Assembly: GCA_036320915.1 (NCBI GenBank)
Contig: JAXBDG010000012.1
Coordinates: 124,001-188,000, forward strand
Source: Linnemannia elongata
Taxonomy: Eukaryota; Mortierellomycota; Mortierellomycetes; Mortierellales; Mortierellaceae
Reading direction: 5' to 3'
DNA length: 64,000 nucleotides
Positions 57,437 to 64,000 of the stretch are shown here, piece after piece. Under the pieces are notes generated by a model that was not told where the DNA came from, did no database searches, and worked only from the letters and a program-made list of their open reading frames with translations. Made by a program: the position numbers and the translations under genes. How positions within the stretch are numbered: position 1 is the first letter of the stretch; each line of letters begins with the position of its first letter.

Positions 57437-58137
57437 TAAGACGCAAGTAGAAGACGATCACTCTCACAATCTGCTCGGATTATCAGAAAGGAAGGTCCTG
57501 TTCCTTCTGATCGCTTAAGCGCTTAGCAAAGTGGTCGCATAAGTGCAACGTTGCAATGAACGCTTTGCTGCTGCAAGCAAGTTGGTCTTGTTGACAATGC
57601 AAAAATTGAAGATGTGACAGTTGGCAACGAAAAAGGTGATAAGGTTGCAAACAGAAATGTGGCGGGTGGCAAAACAGCGAAGTTCTCAGTCGATTTTTAT
57701 GTACAGTTGTACGTGATCGTTTGACGGGTACCCTTTCTCTGAAATTTTCTTTGTGTAACAGCTCGATTGGTGGACGAGGAACATGTGAGAGCTATTTTCG
57801 CCCTTATTCGATCAAAGTTCGTCCCGCCGCACTTGAAAAAGTGCGGCCTGTCTTTCCCCCTGTTGGAGTTTCCGTCCTCTCTTGGTGCCTGCGTCGTCCT
57901 GGAAAGGGCCATTCGTTTTTTTTTTTTTTTTTTTTTTTTTTTTTCCTTCCTTTCTATCCCCCTGTCCTCCACTCTCCCTCCCCTCTTCCGCTTGCCTTCC
58001 TTTCACAAAAGAGGTTATTTCCTCTACGTTCGTCTCGACCTCTTTTCGCCAGTATCATCCATCCCCTCACGTTACGACCTCCCCTCACCTTTCATTCTCT
58101 TCCTTCGTATCATCCCTCTTCCTATACTTTTACGAGC
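57437..58137. other. Leader and promoter of paralogue 3
   Basis: The frame of the downstream gene extends upstream through this stretch, but it crosses a 28-T run (57916-57944) and is pyrimidine-rich, so it is treated as non-coding leader. Confidence 0.5.
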
Positions 58138-59907
58138 ATGGCCTTGTATTTCATCACTTTTCAATTCACTGGTTTTATCGGCCTTCTTGGCACCATCCTG
58201 AACGCCCTCTACTTTTTCGCTCTCGGTCTCCTTTTAAACATCATCATTCAACGCACTCGAGGAAATGACCTCCGTCTTCGCATCGCAGGTTCCAGCAGTT
58301 TCTTCTCTTTGTGGTCTGAGTTGAGAGCTGCTGACGGCAAATTTGAGTACACCGACAGATCGTTGATCATGGCCGGAATCTTATTTCTCGTGCTCGCAGG
58401 CAATGCCATACCCTTCATTGTCAACACTGGCATTAAGGCGACCACGTTGGGGGTCCTTCGTTACCCAGCTGCTTCGTGGCGCTTTAGTCACTCTGCAGAA
58501 ATGGGCAGTAATAACCCTGGACACATCATTCAGAGTCGACTCAACTCTACTGATCTGCTCACAGCGGTGTACTTGTATATCGCTGAGCGCAGCGCATTCT
58601 GGTCCTACACTGGTGCGGATTTCAGAGTTCTTTCCGAGGCCACTCCCGTGGCGGTTATTGGTGTCAATACCAACTACGACAGCGCCTTACCCATCGCCAA
58701 TCCAGTTCCCGGATCAGTGTCGCTGACCCGTCTACTCTACATGTTCTCGAAGAACGACACCCCAAGCTGCGACCAGACCTCGCCCAGTTGTGAGCTCACC
58801 TCCATGAGAACGACCCTGGCGCCTTGGGCGGATCTTAGCTACCTCTTTGATCCCCCATGGAAAGTCATCTACAATAATCATGAAGGCAAGCCCATCACGG
58901 TTGCGAACGTGTCAAGTCCGGTCGGTACTGGAAACGCTTTCCGAGATACATATACATATATTGCGGAGAGACCAACGACGCGCATCGCCGGCTACACAGA
59001 GGCCAATGGTATCTCGGCCATGGTCGCAATCACTACGGCCAGTTTCCAGACCAAGTTCTCTTCCGATTATCGATACGGCCTCATCCTTTTTCTTGAGGGT
59101 GCCATAGGCACCATCCAATCAGAGGAACCTCTGTATACCTCCATTTACAGTGCACTGAACGCTTCCGTGGCCTCTCAGCCACAGAACAGGACCGCCGCCA
59201 GCAACAATGTCACCCTAGTTTATAACACACCGTCGGCGACTTCAGACAATTCGACCCATATTTCCTGTGTGCTTTATGAAGCAAACGTGCTGCAACCAGA
59301 CCGACCAGACCGGGTCCAGAACATGGTCTCTTGTCGCGAATTTCACATCTCGGCCAGGTCAAACACAGGAGCGACACCAGCCGTGGGTGACGGCAATAAC
59401 TACGATGTTAAACAGGATTACTCCATGCTTCTCATTTACAATGCCACGTCGCCGTCGCAGACGGCTCTTGGTTTTGGCGACAACACAATCCGTGCTGAAA
59501 ATGTGACCAAGGTGGCGATGCAAACTGCAGACTTGTTGACGAATCTAACAGAGCGCATGTACCCCTTCATGGCCAATTTCACGGGTATCGCCCAACCATG
59601 GGAATACAAGGAAGGGATCTCGGTGGAGCAGTGGTCCTTAGTGTTTGTAGGCGCGTTGGTCGGAGTCGTACTCATTATGGTTGCGGCTGAATGGTTCCTG
59701 GTGGAAGATATCTGGAGAGCAGATGTCCTGGCGCTCATTGAAAATACGACCAAGACGTACCCATCCCGGAAGCGATGGGAAAAGCGGTACGCAGAGTGGA
59801 CGATACTGCAGGAGAACGGATCCTATCAAGTACGGCTAAGAGGAGCGTCGATTCGTTTAGAAGAGGCGAGTGAACGTGAATCTTTGAAGGACCATGACAG
59901 TAGATAA
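58138..59907 (+). CDS. Three-TM glycoprotein, orphan family (paralogue 3, diverged)
   Basis: The open frame starts earlier, but the ATG at 58138 (context GAGCATGGCC) begins MALYFITFQFTGFIGLLGTI, a membrane helix; 589 residues. A second helix is at about residues 78-100 (LIMAGILFLVLAGNAIPFIV), then an ectodomain with over ten N-x-S/T sites. A third helix (LVFVGALVGVVLIMVAAEWFL, about residue 500) is followed by a short charged tail. The topology and spacing match the two neighbours, but sequence similarity by eye is weak, so membership of the same family is inferred. No domain recognised. Confidence 0.75.
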   Translation: MALYFITFQFTGFIGLLGTILNALYFFALGLLLNIIIQRTRGNDLRLRIAGSSSFFSLWSELRAADGKFEYTDRSLIMAGILFLVLAGNAIPFIVNTGIKATTLGVLRYPAASWRFSHSAEMGSNNPGHIIQSRLNSTDLLTAVYLYIAERSAFWSYTGADFRVLSEATPVAVIGVNTNYDSALPIANPVPGSVSLTRLLYMFSKNDTPSCDQTSPSCELTSMRTTLAPWADLSYLFDPPWKVIYNNHEGKPITVANVSSPVGTGNAFRDTYTYIAERPTTRIAGYTEANGISAMVAITTASFQTKFSSDYRYGLILFLEGAIGTIQSEEPLYTSIYSALNASVASQPQNRTAASNNVTLVYNTPSATSDNSTHISCVLYEANVLQPDRPDRVQNMVSCREFHISARSNTGATPAVGDGNNYDVKQDYSMLLIYNATSPSQTALGFGDNTIRAENVTKVAMQTADLLTNLTERMYPFMANFTGIAQPWEYKEGISVEQWSLVFVGALVGVVLIMVAAEWFLVEDIWRADVLALIENTTKTYPSRKRWEKRYAEWTILQENGSYQVRLRGASIRLEEASERESLKDHDSR

Positions 59908-60770
59908 TGAAACACAATTAAAATATGCTTTCAACAAACATGCTTATTATATTATCGTAAGACGAGATGGGCATTAATACAAAAGTCTACAATTATATCT
60001 TACTTTTCACGATAAAACACGTCTGTGTCTTCAGGATGCCTATGGGATCATGTATGAAGAGCTGGCCACCATCCATACGATTCTCTACAGACTTTGCTGT
60101 CGAGATATTGATCATGTAGTCTGTAGCTCGAAGTGCCTAGAAGCTCTCGCCTTCTTGCATGACAATGTCGGCATTGATTTTTTTGTACAAGTCTGGCCGT
60201 CGGGCGTGATGGATGTCCATTGTCGGCAACATGCATGCCATGAATTTCCTTTATCCTGTGACTGCTTAGCGAGTGTCCTGCTGTGAGGTGAAGAATGTAT
60301 GTACTGGCTTGTTGCTGAGGATGATAGCGAGGGTATCAAGCCAGTCTGTGCCGTCATAGTCCTGCACCGAACTCTTGTGCTGCTTGAGTGATCTTTACGT
60401 CTGGTGTCACCGTCTGGTTGTTTGCATCTTCAGGGCCTGCCTAATGTCGATCTCGAGTATTGTGCCAGCCATTGTTGCTGTATAGCGCAGGTCGTTCTGG
60501 CCCTCCACTTTGACCTCCCATGCTTTTCCTACCGCCGACTGGGTTTCCTTGACCGCCTTGTCTGTTGCCACATTTCGCCGCGGTGTCCATCGGCCCATTT
60601 GACAGTTGGGGATCGGGAGTTGGTTTAGTAACAGCCGCGTAATAGAAAATTCCTGGCACATTTGGTCTCTCATTCCAGTACCCCTTCAACATTTCCGCCA
60701 GCATTTCTTGATTTCTAAGTACCCCTTGGTGTAGTTTTGATACTGTCCCTTTGTATTGTCTCTTAGCGTT
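59908..60770 (-). pseudogene. Decayed protein-coding relic, family unknown
   Basis: Minus-strand pieces look coding in alternating frames: ATDKAVKETQSAVGKAWEV near 60560, QTVTPDVKITQAAQEF near 60400, YDGTDWLDTLAIILSNKPVH near 60330 and DIHHARRPDLYKKINADIVM near 60190, then INISTAKSVENRMDGGQLF. At least two frameshifts and an internal TAG separate them. I do not recognise the family. Confidence 0.4.
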
Positions 60771-61020
60771 GTTCCTTGATGTTGTCTCTTGGTGTTGTTT
60801 CTTGGTGTTGTCTCTTGGCGTTGCCCTTTGGTGTTGCCCTTTGGTGTTGTTCCTCGATTTTGTCCCTTGATATTGTCCCTGATAATTGTTCCTTGGTGTC
60901 GTCCCTTTGTGTTGCTCTTTGGCCTTGCCCCTTTGTGTTGTCCCTTGGTTTTGCCCCTTGATGTTGCCCTTGATGTTGCCCCTTGATGTTGCCCCTTGAT
61001 GTTGCCCCTTAGTGCTTTGC
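60771..61020 (+). repeat. Minisatellite of about 15-bp units (CCTTGGTGTTG-type)
   Basis: Tandem variants of TTGGTGTTGTCCC, TTGATGTTGCCCC and similar, roughly 15-18 copies. Valine/leucine/proline-rich frames through it are by-products. Confidence 0.9.
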
Positions 61021-61327
61021 CTTGGTAATTCCCTTGGTTGTATCCTCGATGTTGAATTTAAGACTTATTCTTAACTCCACCATTTGTAAAATGTCGGGGA
61101 TCACCAACACAACATGGGCAGCATTGGGCCAAAGTTTGTCCAATTTTACCGCGATATTATTGCTGCTTCTTCTTGCGACTTACTCGCACTCTTGAATTCA
61201 GATTTGTATTTAAATCTCTTTTTGTCCCCCTTGTTTCCATTCATTCTGGTTCCATTCCATTTCAAGCTCTCACGTTTTCACTCACTTTCACTACGCCGCC
61301 TCAAGTCTTCCAAAACGCTTTTTTATC
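61021..61327. other. Promoter of the small secreted protein gene
   Basis: C/T-rich before the start codon; nothing else seen. Confidence 0.35.
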
Positions 61328-61630
61328 ATGTCGTTTAAAATCCCAACCCTCTTGCTTTCAGTGTCTCTCGCCCTTGTCTACCTATCATCCCTCTCAGTCG
61401 CCAAGCCTGGCGCGGCACCCTTGTTATTTACAAACGTTGACAGCTTGAAGGAGCAAAATAACTTGAAAGCAAGAGCTGCTGGCCTGAGTTCCGCCATAAT
61501 GAATCTCGGCTCGGGAAAGAGGGTCAACACCGCCAAAGAGGACGCTGCGGGAGCACCCATCTATGACTCCCTCACCGTCCAGGTCAACGGCCTCACTCTG
61601 GCAAGTCGCGATGCGACTGACGGTCTCTAG
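61328..61630 (+). CDS. Small secreted protein, 100 residues
   Basis: ATG in the context TTATCATGTCG. Residues 1-25 form a signal peptide (MSFKIPTLLLSVSLALVYLS, then SLSVA). The mature part has no cysteine, a dibasic KR in NLGSGKRVNTAKED and a Leu/Ser-rich end. The single KR could be a Kex2 site. It resembles small secreted proteins of fungi in size only; no family is recognised, so any effector role is speculation. Confidence 0.6.
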   Translation: MSFKIPTLLLSVSLALVYLSSLSVAKPGAAPLLFTNVDSLKEQNNLKARAAGLSSAIMNLGSGKRVNTAKEDAAGAPIYDSLTVQVNGLTLASRDATDGL

Positions 61631-61872
61631 CTCCTACAGACCACGTAACAAGCCAGAGTTATATTTGTTAGTGATTTTCTTGGCCGTGAAGACTTGGTCA
61701 AGCACAGTATCACTTGGCAGGATACGTATTATTAATACATAGTATTTTGCATCAACAGTAAAAATTAATAACTCTTCTTCCAAGACCCACAATCCCAACA
61801 AGTGCTACGCTTAATCCGTGCGCCTGAAAGAAAGAGAAAAAAAGAGAGTGAGGAGATGTTATTATTCGGAAC

Positions 61873-62411
61873 TAATCTATAGAACAATGGGCTTAATCTC
61901 AGCAGATCGTAGCGACAAGGCTACTCTACTGCTTACAATACCCCGTTCAATTAAAGTCGTCTGCAATGGATTTATCTCTTCCAATATTTGAAATTAACAT
62001 TAGCAGGAACCTCACAAAGCCTTTCCGCTCTGCAAGATAACCCCACGTAGTATGATTCAGGATCCGAAGATCTATTCGTATTCAACTAAAAATCGGAAAA
62101 GGCGGTAATCGTCGCGTTCTAGCACGGGTTCTAACTTAGAGGCGTTCAGCCATAACCCAACGGATGATAGCTTCGGGCCATTGCATGCTCAGGCAGGCCC
62201 AAATATCAATTATCCGAATGAACGGTTCCTCTCGTATTAAGCAGTAGGCTGAAACTAACCTGTCTCATGACGGTCTAACCTCGAGGTCTTGTTCCCTATT
62301 AGTGGGTGAACAATCTAGTACTTACTGAATTCTGCTTCAGTACGATAGGAACCGACATCGAAGGATCGAAATGCAACGTCGCTATGAACGCTTGGCTGTC
62401 ACAAGCCAGTT
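61873..62411 (-). pseudogene. Large-subunit rRNA 3' fragment, copy B (reaches the rRNA end)
   Basis: On the minus strand it runs from AACTGGCTTGTGACAGCC to the LSU terminus: AATACGAGAGGAACCGTTCA (sarcin-ricin region), GAACGCCTCTAAGT, GGGGTATTGTAAGCAGTAGA, then GTAGCCTTGTCGCTACGATC and TGCTGAGATTAAGCCCATTG. It starts at the same rRNA base as copy A, and no rRNA sequence precedes it. A base at the conserved AGTACGAGAGG position and small losses argue for a pseudogene. The downstream flank is CT-rich (61820-61850). Confidence 0.88.
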
Positions 62412-63012
62412 ATTTGGTTCCCTCCTACTCTTTCCTTTAATTCGACTCCCTCATACTCACAGTCTCACCTTGTTGCAGTATGAATAAAAGAGACAGAAAA
62501 AGTAGAAGTACCTGAATAACAAGGATGAGACGGAGGTTGAATGAGGCGGGGAGTATGAACAAAGAAACGAAAAGGCGTAGAGGTGCTCACATAAAAAGAA
62601 AGTGAGGAGTTGGCATATGCAAGTGTGAATAAATGAAACAGAGAGAAAGAGAGAGAGAGTGGAGGTGCTTGAATAAAACAAGGATGTGATGGAGGTTGAA
62701 AAAGCCGTGGAATCAAAATAGGAAGGCGAAAAGCATAAAGGTACGCGGATAAAAAGGGGGTACGAGGCCACGAAGGTCAAATCTTAAGCAGCTATGCAAC
62801 TTAAATTGGTAGGAGACTGAAATGAGATTTCCTGGTATTTACCTCTGGTACCTTGAGAGCTACACATGCCCAATCGACTCTTAAGCAACCAACAAAATAG
62901 ATGATAAACAGCCACGCCAAATAGTATAAAAGTATGAGAATTTTATTCCCTTTTTGTTTCTTCCCCTTACACCCCTTCAATTTTGCACCAGGTATGTTAT
63001 CCTCCACCCTTA
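62412..63012. repeat. Degenerate tandem repeat block, purine-rich (main part 62485-62770)
   Basis: A unit of about 170 bp appears twice: AAGGATGAGACGGAGGTTGA at 62521 and AAGGATGTGATGGAGGTTGA at 62680, with similar AAAGAGACAGA/GAAACAGAGAG segments before each. The rest of the stretch has no recognised feature. Confidence 0.55.
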
Positions 63013-63377
63013 CAGTCGTACCCCCCCTATAGTATAATCCCCTATAGTATATCCCTCTCCTATAGTATATTTTTTTTTTTGAAAAGTTGGAATAGGCTTG
63101 CTTATAGTATATTCATATGTAGTTTTCGCTACCTCCCCTATAGTATATTGATCTGGAGGCATCACACAATCACCGTGTAAACTTTCTTGTCAGTGTGAAT
63201 GGATGGACCTCAGGTCCTGCCATCAGCATGGTCATGATGGGGATGAATGGGGATGGAGGGAAAAATTCAACGCATTTAAGGGTACATGGGCCTAGATGAT
63301 GATTCTTATAGCATAACCTCCCCTATAGTATATTTTACCTTGCAGCAGAAGAGTATACTATAGGGGGGGTACGACTG
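63013..63377 (+). mobile_element. TA-flanked MITE, 365 bp, with internal CTATAGTATA repeats
   Basis: The ends are inverted copies of CAGTCGTACCCCCCCTATAG, with TA on both sides (63011-63012 and 63378-63379). The interior carries CCTATAGTATA or close variants at about 63027, 63041, 63059, 63103, 63137 and 63321, in addition to the terminal copies. CAGTCG is also the first hexamer of the MITE at 45321. No coding capacity. A pogo/Tc1-type transposase in trans is the likely mover. Confidence 0.88.
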
Positions 63378-63624
63378 TAGCGTGTTTCTCTCGTGTCAGA
63401 TATAAGAATGTATAAGGCACCTCCTTTCACTATCCCCTCTTGCTTTAAATCAAGATGTTACTCTAGCATCGTGCTTGCTTCGTTGCTCTGGTTGGGCCAG
63501 ATATATTTGCTTTCAATGCAACGGAGATCCATGATTCGGCTACGCAACCACTAACGCCATGCCTATTATTTGTTTTGATCATTTTCACCTTTATCTTTAG
63601 CTCCCTGCCCTATCTCCTATTCCA
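63378..63624. other. Spacer; promoter of the microprotein
   Basis: No feature beyond pyrimidine-rich sequence before 63625. Confidence 0.35.
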
Positions 63625-63798
63625 ATGGCCTTCGATCCATTTGACCTTATCTTTGTCTTCGTCGGTTTAGTAGCGCTTATAATTCTCATCTTTGGAGGAT
63701 GCACATGCTATAGGCTTGCCACTGGTAAATCTATGGGGCAACTTAAAATTGTACGTGACGAGAACGGAGAAGTGGTTGCTGTGAAAACTACACTGTGA
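63625..63798 (+). CDS. 57-residue single-pass membrane microprotein
   Basis: ATG 63625-63627 in the context TTCCAATGGCC; TGA at 63796-63798. Residues 7-26 are hydrophobic (DLIFVFVGLVALIILIFGG), followed by CTCYRLATGK and a polar tail with LKIVRDENGEVVAV. One helix with a short acidic N-terminus and a basic flank is consistent with a tail outside or inside a membrane; orientation is not decided. No family recognised. The coherent hydrophobic-polar layout argues against chance. Confidence 0.5.
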   Translation: MAFDPFDLIFVFVGLVALIILIFGGCTCYRLATGKSMGQLKIVRDENGEVVAVKTTL

Positions 63799-64000
63799 TC
63801 TACAGTCGGCCTCAGCGAAATTTTATTTCCAACAGTTTTAAAATCTTACAAGCAGACACGCGTTTGACCTATATACCAATTGCTTGCAATGGTCATTTTG
63901 ATTGATATTTTACACAGTTCCATTGCATTTTCTCATAAAACCTTCAAAACAACTACACATCGTTTTTAAGCATAACACCACCATGTAAATCACGGACTGA
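63799..64000. other. 3' flank; nothing recognised
   Basis: A/T-rich, no feature seen. Confidence 0.3.

Noticed and set aside
57721..58137. Upstream extension of paralogue 3 by 139 codons
   Set aside because: It crosses a 28-T run, has poor start context, and would bury the membrane helix that begins at the ATG at 58138.
60776..60986. Hydrophobic ORFs in the 15-bp minisatellite
   Set aside because: Repeat-derived, present in more than one frame.

Overview
The window is nuclear DNA of a filamentous fungus. Short GT-AG introns, a Pol II subunit gene, a COQ8 kinase gene, a Tea1-type kelch polarity gene, F-box/leucine-rich proteins and many microsatellites fit an early-diverging fungus. Fungal CENP-B-type transposons, Fanzor-type nucleases and orphan families point by inference to Mortierellomycotina. 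No species is claimed.

Layout. 1-8767 is a transposon island. An L1/Tad-like LINE on the minus strand runs off the left edge; its ORF1 and ORF2 are open and overlap in a TAATG. Next is a pogo/Tigger-like DNA transposon with 151-bp inverted repeats, whose transposase is split by a 121-bp hAT-type MITE with a perfect 8-bp target duplication. 9683-11704 holds decayed genes: a SABATH-type methyltransferase pseudogene and a fragment of a Fanzor-family nuclease. 12313-22681 holds an F-box gene, a Kex2-processed repeat peptide precursor, two paralogous proteins derived from the C-terminal half of a PIF1/Helitron helicase, and a GT61-like glycosyltransferase. 23154-27492 is the most unusual locus: one minus-strand reading frame joining an XPG/FEN1-type 5' nuclease to a Fanzor (eukaryotic TnpB) nuclease. 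All recognised catalytic residues of both are visible, but two in-frame stops and one frameshift interrupt it.

28281-42204 is a conserved, well-spaced gene block on the plus strand: RPB7, a low-complexity protein that may be a stand-alone Ski7/HBS1-type adaptor, the kelch/coiled-coil polarity protein and COQ8. 43066-43479 is a cytosolic ricin-B-fold lectin.

43480-64000 is gene-poorer. It carries a GT23-like fucosyltransferase, three related three-TM glycoproteins that look like a lineage-specific family, a small secreted protein and a 57-aa membrane microprotein. Between them lie three TA-flanked MITEs, a 771-bp retro-inserted element with poly(A) and an 18-bp target duplication, and two fragments of the 3' end of the large-subunit rRNA that start at the same rRNA position, plus a third scrap.

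All exon boundaries come from reading splice sites and protein continuity. Family names come from motif recognition; no database search was run.
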